A stretch of 53,884 bases of DNA from RPQK01 sp041946865 (GCA_041946865.1 JBHGBF010000004.1:1-53884), one strand, 5' to 3'; positions 34,536 to 43,669 are shown, counted from the first letter of the stretch. Translations and numbers: made by a program. Notes: generated by a model from the letters alone, not told the origin.

Positions 34536-35545
34536 CAGTCGTTCCTCACTGCGCCCTTTTCCCTTTTCGAGATCTCGGGCATCCAAAGTCGTGTTGGGCC
34601 AGAACACTGTTGAGCCAGCGCTATCGGGAAAACGGGCGATTTCCCGATGCGGCGCAGGGTCGATATAATGCGTTCAGGCCGGCCCCAGTCCGACCAGATA
34701 ATTCCGTCCAGTTCGATCGCAACCAGTTGGTCCACCACGGCGCTCAACAGCCCCGAGGAAAGATCGTGCATGTGCGTCCTTTGATAAAGAGATTCCAGAA
34801 TGGATTCCTCCCTCAAAGAACCTATAGCGTCCTGATAGACTTCGAATGAGGAAATCAGGTCGGGGAAGCATTGCTTCCCGAGTTGCCACATGGTGTTCTG
34901 ATTGCCCACTATCACGAGGGTGTTCCAGAGCGCTCCGGAACGGATCGCTCTCGCGCAGACTTCCCGCGATGGCTTCTCGACGAAGCGTTGGACCGTGCTG
35001 ACGCGGATCCCGGCTATCCAGTCGAGGCGGGTGCCTCTGTAGATCCAGCCGTATTCCGTTTCCATGCTATCGGGCGGAACCCCGAACAGAAAGAGCCGGT
35101 CCTTGTGGAAACGCACCGCCCGCGTCGCGCCGCAAACGAGGCTGGCAAAGGCTTCCTCAGGGTAGATGAAATGGTCTGACGGCAAAAGCACGACTGTGGC
35201 TTCCGGATCTAAACGCCGCACGTGCGCGAGTGCGAGAAAGAGACCGGCTGCAGTGCCGCGGTTTGCCGGCTGAAAAATCACAGTCGCAGATTCGCCCCCT
35301 TCGGACTGCGCTACAGCATCGTCTCGGTGGCTCCTCGAAACCACGGTTACCGTGCACTTACATCCGGAGATGTGACCCGCTCGGGACAGCGTATGCTGAA
35401 ACATCGATCGATTCCCGACAAACGTGCAGTATTGTTTAGGCCTTTGACATCCCAGCCATTGCTGCACAAAGGGCTTCATCCGTTCCCCTTCCCCTCCCGC
35501 CAAGACCACACTCCATACTCGCCCACTCTCGCCGGCTTTATTCAT
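34535..35545 (-). CDS. Mannose-1-phosphate guanylyltransferase-like protein
   Basis: 336 aa. The nucleotidyltransferase signature is visible at the N-terminus (SVVLAGGEGERMKPF, then CQRPKQYCTFVG, the RPKQ catalytic patch), with LLPSDHFIYPEEAF downstream. The fold is a Rossmann-like GT-A domain that joins GTP and mannose-1-phosphate (or a related sugar phosphate) into GDP-sugar; the C-terminal cupin part of bifunctional ManC is absent. It starts 18 nt after the preceding gene. In this operon it may supply a sugar nucleotide for lipid or envelope glycan decoration; that is inference. Confidence 0.82.
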   Translation of the reverse strand: MNKAGESGRVWSVVLAGGEGERMKPFVQQWLGCQRPKQYCTFVGNRSMFQHTLSRAGHISGCKCTVTVVSRSHRDDAVAQSEGGESATVIFQPANRGTAAGLFLALAHVRRLDPEATVVLLPSDHFIYPEEAFASLVCGATRAVRFHKDRLFLFGVPPDSMETEYGWIYRGTRLDWIAGIRVSTVQRFVEKPSREVCARAIRSGALWNTLVIVGNQNTMWQLGKQCFPDLISSFEVYQDAIGSLREESILESLYQRTHMHDLSSGLLSAVVDQLVAIELDGIIWSDWGRPERIISTLRRIGKSPVFPIALAQQCSGPTRLWMPEISKREKGAVRND

Positions 35546-35563
35546 CGCTCTCTCACTCCGAAT

Positions 35564-36010
35564 TTATGCCCTCGGTTTTCCGTGGGTTATGCCCAGATCT
35601 CGGAGCTCTTCCTGGACCTCCTTCAGCGCGCGTTCTTCCGGCGCACCGGCGGGCTGATCGAGCCCCCTTCCATGCGTGATCCTGATTCGCAGCGTCGCCT
35701 GAAGGCCACTTCTGGCGTCAAGAAAGACGGCTGCGCCGGACGGAATGACCTCGATTGCGCAGGAATCTGTGCTATGAAGCAAGACCTTCTCCGTCATCTT
35801 CTTCAGCGCCACGTGAACCATAAAGTAATGACCCTCAGTCTCGTGGCTGTACTGGGTCTTCATCCCATAAAGGTCGACATCAAAGCCAGCCAGAATCCTG
35901 TGCTTGCCGGTCGTCGTTCCGTGAGGTCGCTCCTCCACTACGATGTAGTAGGGCACCACCTCGTAAAACGCACGGTGCTTTTGGGTCACTTCGCGAACAG
36001 TCTGAGACAT
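35564..36010 (-). CDS. Hypothetical protein in lipid operon
   Basis: 148 aa from the ATG at 36010 (MSQTVREVTQKHRAFYEVV); a start at 36022 in the same frame would add four residues and leave 1 nt to the preceding gene. It has a mixed alpha/beta content (YYIVVEERPHGTTTGKHRILAGFDVDLYGM, YFMVHVALKKM) and no signal peptide or membrane segment. Not recognised. It sits between the PqiC-like lipoprotein and the mannose-1-phosphate guanylyltransferase-like gene. Confidence 0.6.
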   Translation of the reverse strand: MSQTVREVTQKHRAFYEVVPYYIVVEERPHGTTTGKHRILAGFDVDLYGMKTQYSHETEGHYFMVHVALKKMTEKVLLHSTDSCAIEVIPSGAAVFLDARSGLQATLRIRITHGRGLDQPAGAPEERALKEVQEELRDLGITHGKPRA

Positions 36011-36023
36011 TGCTGTAACCACT

Positions 36024-36656
36024 TCACTTAAGCGCGGCCCGCCCCGAGGTCAGCTGGTCTCTCATTGACTCAACTAGCCGGTCAACCGCAGTCTGGGCGG
36101 CAGCCGAGAGGCTGCTGACCACACCCGCCACGTTCCGCTTCTCGACCGGAACCATTTCAGATGCCGTGTGACTCCACACGATCTGGCCGGTTCGAACATC
36201 GCGGAGCTCGGCTGAGATCGTGCAAACGGCACGCACCTCCCGGCCGCTATCGACTTCCTCCAATTGCTCGATTTTCCCGCTCAGCAAGTAAGCCGCCTCG
36301 GTGCCCCGTTCGTGGGTCGCCACTCTCTGGAAGAGCGACCGCGCCCGCACTGTCCCCGTGATCAATTCGGTGATGGCTTCCGTTGGACTAACCGCCCAGC
36401 GATGGTATTCGTAGAATCCAACCTCTTCTGGACTCGGGCGATAGACGATCCGGCCGTCCGCCAGGTAATCCGGGCACCGAAACTCGCGGATGGAGAGCGG
36501 GCCCGGCACAGCATTCGGAGGGGCCTCCAGAACCGGTGGTGGCGCTGTAAGGTTCAGGACATAGTTCCTGGGATAACGGACCCCGCAGCCGGCGAACACG
36601 ACCGCCGGCAACAGTACCGCGGCAACCGGAAGGCCGAATCTACTTTTCCCCTTCAT
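36024..36656 (-). CDS. PqiC-like ABC transporter auxiliary lipoprotein
   Basis: 210 aa. A lipoprotein signal ends at VVFAGCG (Cys 24). The remaining sequence has the beta-alpha pattern of the ABC-type transport auxiliary lipoprotein family (PF03886): LSIREFRCPDYLADGRIVYR, RWAVSPTEAITELI and the final AAQTAVDRLVESM helix. In Pqi and related MCE systems this outer-membrane lipoprotein docks the MCE tube. Its start overlaps the MCE gene stop (ATGA). It completes the STAS-MlaE-MlaF-MlaD set upstream. Confidence 0.85.
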   Translation of the reverse strand: MKGKSRFGLPVAAVLLPAVVFAGCGVRYPRNYVLNLTAPPPVLEAPPNAVPGPLSIREFRCPDYLADGRIVYRPSPEEVGFYEYHRWAVSPTEAITELITGTVRARSLFQRVATHERGTEAAYLLSGKIEQLEEVDSGREVRAVCTISAELRDVRTGQIVWSHTASEMVPVEKRNVAGVVSSLSAAAQTAVDRLVESMRDQLTSGRAALK

Positions 36657-37618
36657 CGTGGAACCCTCCGATCAGCGGGCTGCTTGGTGCGCACGAGACT
36701 CCACGGGCGCTGCTTGAGCGACTCGGTCAGCGCTCTGACATTCTCCGAAGTCGTGCGCAGGTTCCGTATCATTTCGTCGATGTCTTCTTCGTTGGTGTCG
36801 ACCACTCTCTGCATGCTGGCCACGAGCGCCCGGGCCTCGACTATGGTCCGTTCCAGCTCGGCTAGACTCTTGGTGAGCGGTTCCCGTATCGCGTCAATCG
36901 TGTTGTTCGCGTTCGTGATTGTCCTGTCGATGTTGTCGGGGACCGGCTGGAAGGAGAGAACGACCTCGTCGGCGTGTTTCGTCAACAGAGAAACCTGGTC
37001 GGTTATTTGTGCGACCTTCGGAGACTCGCGACTCAGAAGAGCGTTGATTTCCGCCAGGATTTGTTCGATCTGCTTCTGGTTTCGTTCGCCGGTGATCGTG
37101 TTCAGATTGGCTAGAAGAGTCTCCGCTTCGCCGATCAGACCAGGGATTTCTTTGCCCAGTTCGTTAATCAGGGTATTCGCCGATTCGGCGACAGTAGCGA
37201 GTCGCAACGTGACTTCTTCCAAGCTCACCGCCTCTTCCGAGGGGACCGTCTCCCCTGCCCGGAGCCTTCGAGCTTCATTACTTCCAGTGGTGATAGACAG
37301 CGCTGGGCCGCTCATCATGCTCACAGTCCCGACACGTGCTGTTGATTTCTGATTCACCGGAGTCCCGGACTTGACCTCGAATAGGATCTCGATTTGGGTC
37401 GGATCCGCGGGCGAGGGCGCGACCGTGGTCACCTGGCCGACTTTGATTCCTCCAAAAAGGACGAGCGCCCCGGGCGCCAACCCTCCTGCGTAGCGCAAGT
37501 ACGTCTTGTAAGGCACTTGCCCCCGCACTGTTTGCGTGGTGTGGACGAAATACGCAGCCGAGCCAAGAACCAAGAGGCTCACCAGTACGAAAACTCCGAC
37601 TTTTGCCTCAGTACTCAT
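36653..37618 (-). CDS. MlaD-like MCE domain protein
   Basis: 321 aa. One N-terminal membrane helix (VGVFVLVSLLVLGSAAYFV) precedes a single MCE domain (about 40-115; YKTYLRYAGGLAPGALVLFGGIKVGQV). A long alpha-helical tail follows, with heptad-like spacing (TIVEARALVASMQRVVDTNEEDIDEMI) and a conserved motif LRTTSENVRALTESLKQRPW near the C-terminus. MCE proteins form hexameric rings or tubes that pass phospholipids between inner and outer membrane. The gene overlaps the ATPase by 11 nt and the lipoprotein by 4 nt. Unlike E. coli MlaD (183 aa) the coiled-coil extension is long, so the periplasmic barrel may bridge further. Confidence 0.92.
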   Translation of the reverse strand: MSTEAKVGVFVLVSLLVLGSAAYFVHTTQTVRGQVPYKTYLRYAGGLAPGALVLFGGIKVGQVTTVAPSPADPTQIEILFEVKSGTPVNQKSTARVGTVSMMSGPALSITTGSNEARRLRAGETVPSEEAVSLEEVTLRLATVAESANTLINELGKEIPGLIGEAETLLANLNTITGERNQKQIEQILAEINALLSRESPKVAQITDQVSLLTKHADEVVLSFQPVPDNIDRTITNANNTIDAIREPLTKSLAELERTIVEARALVASMQRVVDTNEEDIDEMIRNLRTTSENVRALTESLKQRPWSLVRTKQPADRRVPR

Positions 37619-38435
37619 CTTTGACTCCGCGTAAGTAATCGATCAGTCCTTCCGGGATTCCTCCCGATACCTCGTCGGGCTGCCGATCGAGGAACCGGCG
37701 GATCCAAGGATTGCTGTTCCTCTGGAATTGCTCCTTTGTGTCAACCGCAATCAGGAGGCCGGCGCGGAGCATGGCCATGCGGTCAGCGATTCTGAAAGCG
37801 CTCTCCAGTTCGTGGGTAACAACCAGGATCGTCACCCGGAAGGCAGTCTTCAGGAACAGAATGAGCTCATCCAGCCCGGCCGAGACAATAGGGTCCAAAC
37901 CTGCCGACGGCTCATCCAGAACGAGGATGTCGGGATCGAGCGCCCAGGCTCGGGCCACGGCTACGCGTTTCCTCATCCCTCCGGAAAGCTCCGGAGGGTA
38001 CAGCCGAGCCGCGTTTGCCAAGCCGACCGCCTGCAGCTTCATCCAGACAATCAGTTTTATCGTCGAGTCGGCGAGGCGAGTCAGCTCGCGCAGCGGGAGA
38101 GCAACATTGTCCGCAACCGAGAGTGAATTGAAGAGCGCTCCCGCCTGAAAGGCAACGCCGATACGCCGGCGAACGGCAGCCAACTCCGACTTCGAACAGG
38201 AGGTGATGTCGACACCATTGATCCTGATAGTGCCGGTTTCCGGTTTGGCCAGTCCCAGCACCTGTTTCAGGAGCGTGGTTTTTCCCGATCCGCTTCCTCC
38301 CAGCAACACAAGGATTTCGCCCGGGTGGACGTCTAGGTTTACCCCGTCCAACACACGCCTCGGCCCGTACGACGACGAGACACCGCGTACGGAGATAACA
38401 GGGTCATGCCGGTGCTGACCATTTAAATGCGTCAT
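37608..38435 (-). CDS. MlaF-like ABC ATPase (lipid transport)
   Basis: 275 aa from the ATG at 38435, which overlaps the permease stop (ATGA). Walker A GGSGSGKTT, LSGGMRKRVAVARA signature, Walker B ILVLDEPSAGLDP and the H-loop VVTHELESAF are all intact, and the LSGGM(R/Q)KR variant is typical of MlaF. A frame extending to 38582 overlaps the permease coding region and is rejected. It powers the MlaE permease for phospholipid movement to or from the outer membrane. Confidence 0.92.
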   Translation of the reverse strand: MTHLNGQHRHDPVISVRGVSSSYGPRRVLDGVNLDVHPGEILVLLGGSGSGKTTLLKQVLGLAKPETGTIRINGVDITSCSKSELAAVRRRIGVAFQAGALFNSLSVADNVALPLRELTRLADSTIKLIVWMKLQAVGLANAARLYPPELSGGMRKRVAVARAWALDPDILVLDEPSAGLDPIVSAGLDELILFLKTAFRVTILVVTHELESAFRIADRMAMLRAGLLIAVDTKEQFQRNSNPWIRRFLDRQPDEVSGGIPEGLIDYLRGVKDEY

Positions 38436-39241
38436 TCGACAGCACTCCATCCCATCAGGTAAAAAACAGCTGTGGCGACCAGGTCCGCCACGATTACGAG
38501 GAAAGTGGATTTCACCACCGCGGTCGTCGTCGAACGCCCGACCCCTTCCGGCCCGCCGCTGACCCGCAGGCCTTCCAGGCAACCGACGTGAACGATGATG
38601 GTCGCGAAGACCACGCTCTTGACGAGCGCAAGGGCGATGTCGCGCAGGAGGATCGATTCAGCCACCGCCTGGAAGTAGACCCGCAGAGTCATGTCAATGC
38701 TGAACGTCAGGAACAGGTAGCCGGCAAAGACTCCGCACAGGGTGCTCAGCACCGTAAGGCAGGGCACCGTGATCAACGCGGCCATGTACTTCGGCGCAAG
38801 CGTATATTCCACCGGCTCGAGACCCATCACACGCAGAGCATCGACTTCCTCCGTCACGACCATAGTTCCGACCTCGGCGGATATCGCGGAGGCGGACCGC
38901 CCGCTCACCGCAACTGCAGTAATCAGTGGGCCGAGCTCACGCGTGAAGCCGACGGCGACGAGATCCACAACGTACTCGAGTGCGCCAAACCTCCGCAGCT
39001 CCGAGGCGCTCTGGAGAGCGAGGATGAAGCCGGTACAGAGCGACATGATGCCTGACATGGGCAGGGCGCTCGCCCCGATGGCGCACATCTGCTGCACTGT
39101 GGTTCGCCAGCGCCTTCTCTTCCCGACGATCGGCATGACGCGCGGCAGCCTTCGAAACACAGCCCAGAACTGTATAGTTAGAGCGCCGGCGTCCTCTGCC
39201 CAGCTGATCGTCGATCGCCCGACGTGCTCCAAAAACCTCAT
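38432..39241 (-). CDS. MlaE-like lipid ABC permease
   Basis: 269 aa with five to six hydrophobic stretches. Family motifs are the ELGPLITAVAVSGRSASAISAEVGTMVVTEEVDALRVMGLEP block (the most conserved part of MlaE, PF02405) and SVVFATIIVHVGCLEGLRVSGGPEGVGRSTTTAVVKS near the C-terminus. It is the inner-membrane channel for the MCE system. It overlaps the STAS gene stop by 4 nt and the ATPase start by 4 nt. Confidence 0.95.
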   Translation of the reverse strand: MRFLEHVGRSTISWAEDAGALTIQFWAVFRRLPRVMPIVGKRRRWRTTVQQMCAIGASALPMSGIMSLCTGFILALQSASELRRFGALEYVVDLVAVGFTRELGPLITAVAVSGRSASAISAEVGTMVVTEEVDALRVMGLEPVEYTLAPKYMAALITVPCLTVLSTLCGVFAGYLFLTFSIDMTLRVYFQAVAESILLRDIALALVKSVVFATIIVHVGCLEGLRVSGGPEGVGRSTTTAVVKSTFLVIVADLVATAVFYLMGWSAVE

Positions 39242-39633
39242 TGGAGCTCCACCTCCGATCCTGACCTACGAAAAACCTCGCTGAGCTCCATGACCTCCGC
39301 GAGCACACGGGCCTGACCTTTGACTCCGGTCAGCCGCAGCATGACCGAACGTTCCCGGGCGCTTTTCAGGGCTTCCACGACCGTGGCGATACCCGAAATG
39401 TCGAGGTACGAAACTCCGGACAGGTCGATGACCAAGACCATGGTTTCCCCGCGACGAAGCAGCTCGAACAGTGCAGACCGGACGTATGGGGATGAATCGA
39501 CCGTCACGCGCCCGGCAACAACCACATCCGCCTGAGAACCGTTGCGCGATATACGCACCGTCGCCTCACCTGCATCGATCGCAGTGCCATCCTCGCGGTA
39601 TTTCTTCGTCGTCCAGCGCCAAAATAGAGACAT
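39238..39633 (-). CDS. STAS-domain protein (MlaB-like)
   Basis: 131 aa from the ATG at 39633 (MSLFWRWTTKKYRE), which has AAGGA 10 nt upstream; a frame starting at 39753 would add 40 residues and leave only 9 nt to the previous gene. The STAS fold is visible as VVVAGRVTVDSSPYVRSALFELL, MVLVIDLSGVSYLDISGIATVVEALKSAR (the DxSG..D motif with Ser as a possible phosphorylation site) and MLRLTGVKGQARVLAEVMEL. In Mla the STAS subunit (MlaB) stabilises the ATPase. It overlaps the MlaE start by 4 nt. Confidence 0.82.
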   Translation of the reverse strand: MSLFWRWTTKKYREDGTAIDAGEATVRISRNGSQADVVVAGRVTVDSSPYVRSALFELLRRGETMVLVIDLSGVSYLDISGIATVVEALKSARERSVMLRLTGVKGQARVLAEVMELSEVFRRSGSEVELQ

Positions 39634-39762
39634 CTTCAATTCATCCTTGGAGCTGCGCCCATGGCAGAGCAGCGTCCCCAGTAACCCTGACAAAACATCG
39701 AACTCCTTTTGGGGCCGTGATCCGAATAGGTCTGTGTCCTTCACGCGCGCCATACCCTCTGG

Positions 39763-40602
39763 TCACCCCGTCGCCGTATTCAGCGTGAGCTTCAGATTCG
39801 TTGAAAGCGGGTAATGATCGGAGGCCTTGGTGTCTCGGTGAACCTTCGTACCGGAACAGGTGACCGGCCCCCGCGTGAAAACCCAATCCAGCGTCTTCCC
39901 GTTTGGCTTGGTGGCGGGGCAGTTGAAACCCTCGCAGGCATCCTGGAATCCCGCACCAACCAGGTAACCGGCCAGCGGCGAGGGGTCGAATCGAGTATTC
40001 AGATCACCAGCGACCACAACCGGAGTGTCGGGTGGATAGCGAAGGCTGTCGTCGACGACCTCGCTCAGTTGCCAGAGGCGCAGATTGTCTTCTTCCTGGC
40101 TTTCCAGGTGAAGATCGTAGACAACCAGCCGATTGCAGCCGAAAGCGAGTTCGACGACCAGAGCCATTCTTCCGCCCCTGCGCGGCTGAAACCAAGGCCA
40201 CGGTGGCAGATACCAACGCGGACGCCAGATGTTTGATTGCCGGCTGAAGCGCAGGATGCGCGGCCCCGTCATTTCCCAGCGAGCCAGGACGGCCTGCCCC
40301 GTGAAGGCCGGATCAGAATCAAACCCCTGGCTCAGCTCTTCGAATTCAACGCCGAACACGTAGTTGAACTGGAGATCCGAGGCCAGGACATCGGCAATGT
40401 GCTTTCTCTCGGTGCGCACTGCCCTGTAGTCAACTTCCTGCAACACGCAAATATCGGGCTGCTGACTGCGCATGAATTCCTTCACCTTGCCGAGCCTCTG
40501 CCCGCGCTCGATGTTCCAGTTCAGGACTTTGATTTCTGTTGGCGGATTCGTGTCGTCCATTCGACTGGCATACCGCCCTTCCAGAATCCGATCGATCATC
40601 AC
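39763..40602 (-). CDS. Endonuclease/exonuclease/phosphatase family phosphodiesterase
   Basis: 279 aa with all EEP metal-ion motifs: NWNIERG, ICVLQEVDYRA, VVAGDLNTRF, LDWVFTRG and SDHYPLS. Members include DNase I-like nucleases, sphingomyelinases, and inositol-polyphosphate phosphatases. No signal peptide is visible and the N-terminus (MMIDRILEGRYASRM) is short, so a cytoplasmic location is likely unless a later start exists. Coming 4 nt after the cytidylyltransferase stop inside a lipid operon, a role in head-group or phosphodiester turnover is more plausible than a DNA-repair one, but this is inference. Confidence 0.85.
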   Translation of the reverse strand: MMIDRILEGRYASRMDDTNPPTEIKVLNWNIERGQRLGKVKEFMRSQQPDICVLQEVDYRAVRTERKHIADVLASDLQFNYVFGVEFEELSQGFDSDPAFTGQAVLARWEMTGPRILRFSRQSNIWRPRWYLPPWPWFQPRRGGRMALVVELAFGCNRLVVYDLHLESQEEDNLRLWQLSEVVDDSLRYPPDTPVVVAGDLNTRFDPSPLAGYLVGAGFQDACEGFNCPATKPNGKTLDWVFTRGPVTCSGTKVHRDTKASDHYPLSTNLKLTLNTATG

Positions 40603-40606
40603 GACC

Positions 40607-41386
40607 TCACGCCACGGCGGGCACTTCGGTTCTTTCCCCCCTGGAGGGGAAGCACGAACGTGTCAGCCGGGGAAAGACAAACGACCGGGCAAACTGGAGA
40701 TCCGCGGGATCGTCGATCTCGGCCCAGGGCAGCCCTCTCGTCCGAACAAATCCGACGTGCAGACCCCGATCGACCAGGCGCTGGACCGCCGCGTTGAAGA
40801 ACTGATCCACCTGTCCCTCTCCCAACATTCTGCCGATCTCGTGAAATAGCAGCGGCGTGACCTGCCGCGAGAAGGCCGTTATTCCGATGTATGTGGCACT
40901 GTATTCAGCCCGCGAAATCGACTTGCTCATTTGGACCACGCTCTGGTTCCGAATAACGACTTTCATCGTCTCGTCACGCCACTGAGGGTCAACAATCATC
41001 GATACCGGGGCTTTTCCTGAGACGGCAGGCAGGAGAACAGCCGGATGGCACAAGACATCGGCGTTTAGACACAGGAAGCTGTCCAGCCCAATCCAGTCAC
41101 CCGCCAGCCAAAGCGAGTAGATGTTGTTGGTAGTCGCAAAAAGAGGATTGTGGATGAAGCGGAAGGAATCGAAGCAGTTGCTGAAGGTCCGGGCGAGATG
41201 ATCAACGATCTGATATCCGTTATGCCCGATCACAATGCCAATCTCGGAAACCCCGGCCGCCAACAGACCCTCGATTTGGCAATCGAGAATCGTCCGACCG
41301 CCGAAATCCAGAAGACATTTAGGCATGCCATGGGTTACCGTTTCGATTCGAGTCCCTCGGCCGGCGGCAAGAATTACGGCTTTCAT
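40607..41386 (-). CDS. LicC-like nucleotidyltransferase (probable CTP:phosphoalcohol cytidylyltransferase)
   Basis: 259 aa. N-terminal MKAVILAAGRGTRIETVTHGMPKCLLDFGG carries the GxGTR...PK nucleotide-binding signature. FATTNNIYSLWLA is characteristic of LicC-type cytidylyltransferases, and the closing WAEIDDPADLQFA matches the typical WxEIDxxxDL end. LicC makes CDP-choline; relatives use inositol- or glycerol-phosphate. It overlaps by 4 nt the CDP-alcohol phosphatidyltransferase gene upstream, so the CDP-alcohol it makes is presumably passed to that enzyme. Which alcohol is used is unknown. Confidence 0.85.
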   Translation of the reverse strand: MKAVILAAGRGTRIETVTHGMPKCLLDFGGRTILDCQIEGLLAAGVSEIGIVIGHNGYQIVDHLARTFSNCFDSFRFIHNPLFATTNNIYSLWLAGDWIGLDSFLCLNADVLCHPAVLLPAVSGKAPVSMIVDPQWRDETMKVVIRNQSVVQMSKSISRAEYSATYIGITAFSRQVTPLLFHEIGRMLGEGQVDQFFNAAVQRLVDRGLHVGFVRTRGLPWAEIDDPADLQFARSFVFPRLTRSCFPSRGERTEVPAVA

Positions 41387-42687
41387 TTCTCAACCTCCGC
41401 AGGCACCGCGTGTCGTGCGACGAGGCGCCGGTTTGCCCGTCGCTTACTCGTTAGAAATAACCTTCGATTGAGGTACACAGTGACTATCCACGCGACGTTT
41501 GCCCCAAAGGCCGCGATGAACAGGACAACCGGCAGCAGGTTCAGCACAGCGAACAGCAAGAGGTAATGAACGAGTACACCTTTCTTCGTCAGGAACTGGA
41601 GCTGTCGCACCAATCTGGAGATGAGATTGGCGCGGTCTCGTTCAAGGGCCGCAAGGTACAGGCGCGAGTATTCATTAGGTCGATCCGGAGGGGCGGCCAG
41701 CTTGCGCTGAATGCTGATCACGATGAACGAGAGCACGAGGCCAATTAACACGGTCAAACCGAGGACCAGGTACAGCATCCCGCCCTGGCTATATCCTCCC
41801 ACCGTCATCCCGGCGAAAACGAGCAGGTAGGTAGCGTAATCGACCATCGTCTCCAGCCAGCATCCAAACGGCGACTCCTGGAATTTCAATCGCGCCAACA
41901 TGCCGTCTATCTCGTCGAACAGTCCCGAGATGAAGAACAGCGCCGCCCCAGCGACACCCCACACCCATGAGCCATGGGCAAAGCAAAGGCCGGACAGAAC
42001 GGCAACAACCAGTCCAACGAACGTGACGAGGTTAGGCGTCACGCGGGTGTGAGACAGCCAGCGCACGGCCGGTCTACAGAGCATTCGGTTGAAACGAGAA
42101 TAAACGCCGTCGGTCACTTTGCCCGATTGACGCACCAATTCGGCTTCTACCTCTCCAATGCTGGCGGGCGGACGCACTGAGATCCCGACCTGTCCCTTCA
42201 CGACCCCTCGAAACCGTGGTCTCGCCCCGGACAACTGCTCGTGTTTCAGGAGCACGCAAGGCCCTTCGAACGGACTTGGCTCCTGCCCGGCGTCATCGGC
42301 TGCGCAGAAGCGAAATGAGGCGCCCGGGGAGTGCCTTGCGCTCTCAAGCAAATCCGCCAAAGCCCGCTTGTGGACCAGGTAATCAGGCGGCATCCAGAGA
42401 AAGCGGTCGTCCAGGCAATGCTCGATCGCGCGCCAGTCTTCGGCTTCGTTTGGATCAAACACGCGCCCGATATCGACCGTCTCAATACAGGTGGCGTCGA
42501 TTGGCCCCGGTTTGAGTCGCGGAACGAGCCAGTCGTGCGACCATCCCGGCGGCATCACCACCAGTACCCTGCTCCCGCCGCTCCGCAGCGCAGTCGCAAT
42601 AACCCGGGCGAGCACGGGAACGCCGCAAACCGAGGCATCTAGCCTGTGGATCTCTCGTGCGCAAGGCAGTCCAATCACAACCTGCAT
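41383..42687 (-). CDS. CDP-alcohol phosphatidyltransferase with N-terminal degenerate nucleotidyltransferase domain
   Basis: 434 aa. The C-terminal half (about 215-430) is a membrane CDP-alcohol phosphotransferase: TPNLVTFVGL and then DEIDGMLARLKF...FGCWLETMVD, i.e. D258..D261-G262-x2-A265-R266-x8-G275-x3-E279-x3-D283. The third acidic position is Glu instead of Asp. The first about 190 residues resemble a nucleotidyltransferase of the kind fused in bifunctional IPCT-DIPPS enzymes but lack the GxGTR motif, so this copy is presumably inactive and the stand-alone LicC-like gene downstream supplies activity. The pair makes a phosphodiester-linked lipid or soluble product. The start is 1 nt after the flippase-like stop. 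Confidence 0.85.
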   Translation of the reverse strand: MQVVIGLPCAREIHRLDASVCGVPVLARVIATALRSGGSRVLVVMPPGWSHDWLVPRLKPGPIDATCIETVDIGRVFDPNEAEDWRAIEHCLDDRFLWMPPDYLVHKRALADLLESARHSPGASFRFCAADDAGQEPSPFEGPCVLLKHEQLSGARPRFRGVVKGQVGISVRPPASIGEVEAELVRQSGKVTDGVYSRFNRMLCRPAVRWLSHTRVTPNLVTFVGLVVAVLSGLCFAHGSWVWGVAGAALFFISGLFDEIDGMLARLKFQESPFGCWLETMVDYATYLLVFAGMTVGGYSQGGMLYLVLGLTVLIGLVLSFIVISIQRKLAAPPDRPNEYSRLYLAALERDRANLISRLVRQLQFLTKKGVLVHYLLLFAVLNLLPVVLFIAAFGANVAWIVTVYLNRRLFLTSKRRANRRLVARHAVPAEVEK

Positions 42688-42688
42688 A

Positions 42689-43669
42689 TCAACGCTCCTC
42701 CACGCAAATCGAGACTTCGCTCACGACTGGGCTCACCCGCGGTTGATCGGTGTTCGACGTCGCGGCCCAGACGATCCCCACGCCGCACCAGATCAGGTCC
42801 CGGACGCGACGAGCGAGGGCGAGTATCAAACCCGCGGCGGCTGGGAATCCGAGCAACGCGAACGAAGCAGCCGCGCCACCTTCGTCCGCCCCGATCCGGC
42901 CGGGGATCCAGGCCCCAAGAACTTTCACCATCCGCCCTGCTGCCTCGACAGTGAGGACTTCGAGCACCGAGGGCTGCATCCCGACCCCCCACAGAACACT
43001 CCCGACTTCCGCGAGCGTCACGAGCTGGGCGATGGAATCAAGCGCCAGAATGCCTCTGGCGGCTCGCGGCTGCCGGTCTCGAAACGACCTGATGCGAAGC
43101 TCCGCCGATTCCGCTGATCGCAGCCAATTGGGCGCTCGGCTGCCGAACAGGCGGACGACCGGTGACAACAGCGAGCGCCGCCCAATGAGCAGGACGAGCG
43201 CGACGCCAAACACCCCGGCTGCGGCACAGACCGCCGTGTCATTCGAAATCAGGAAGGCTGCGGCACAGGTGCCGACCAAGCCCAGGATTGCGGACGTGGA
43301 CCAGTAGGTGCCGGTCTCGAAAAAGGTCGCCGAGGCGGCCGCACCCATTCCGACGTGGTTTCGAAGCAGAACGAGCTTGGCGGGTTCGCTGACCACCGGT
43401 CCTACTGCCGCCAGGTAGCCGGCAGCTTGAGAAGCCAGTCGGACGGCCAGAAGGCGAGACTGCGGCAGATCAATCCCTTCCGCCTGTAAACCTATCTTCC
43501 AAGCGCGCGTTTGGAGCAAAAGCCGGACCAGGCCGGACAGGAGGACGATCGGTAATACCAGGCGCAGATTCGCGACTTGCGCCGCTATATCTCGCATCCC
43601 GATCCGATAGGCGATGATTCCAAGGGCGATCGCGGCGGCAATGGCGATCAGGATCCTTACCTTTTTCAC
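42689..43669 (-). CDS. Flippase-like membrane protein (LPG-synthase TM domain family)
   Basis: 326 aa with about eight hydrophobic segments and no soluble synthetase domain. The sequence IVLLSGLVRLLLQTRAWKIGLQAEG and the GPVVSEPAKLVLLRNHVGM block match PF03706 (TIGR00374), which includes the membrane half of MprF (a lipid flippase) and AglD-like proteins. It most likely flips the lipid made by the downstream enzymes. It overlaps the LolA-like gene by 4 nt and lies 1 nt before the CDP-alcohol phosphatidyltransferase gene. Substrate unproven. Confidence 0.82.
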   Translation of the reverse strand: MKKVRILIAIAAAIALGIIAYRIGMRDIAAQVANLRLVLPIVLLSGLVRLLLQTRAWKIGLQAEGIDLPQSRLLAVRLASQAAGYLAAVGPVVSEPAKLVLLRNHVGMGAAASATFFETGTYWSTSAILGLVGTCAAAFLISNDTAVCAAAGVFGVALVLLIGRRSLLSPVVRLFGSRAPNWLRSAESAELRIRSFRDRQPRAARGILALDSIAQLVTLAEVGSVLWGVGMQPSVLEVLTVEAAGRMVKVLGAWIPGRIGADEGGAAASFALLGFPAAAGLILALARRVRDLIWCGVGIVWAATSNTDQPRVSPVVSEVSICVEER

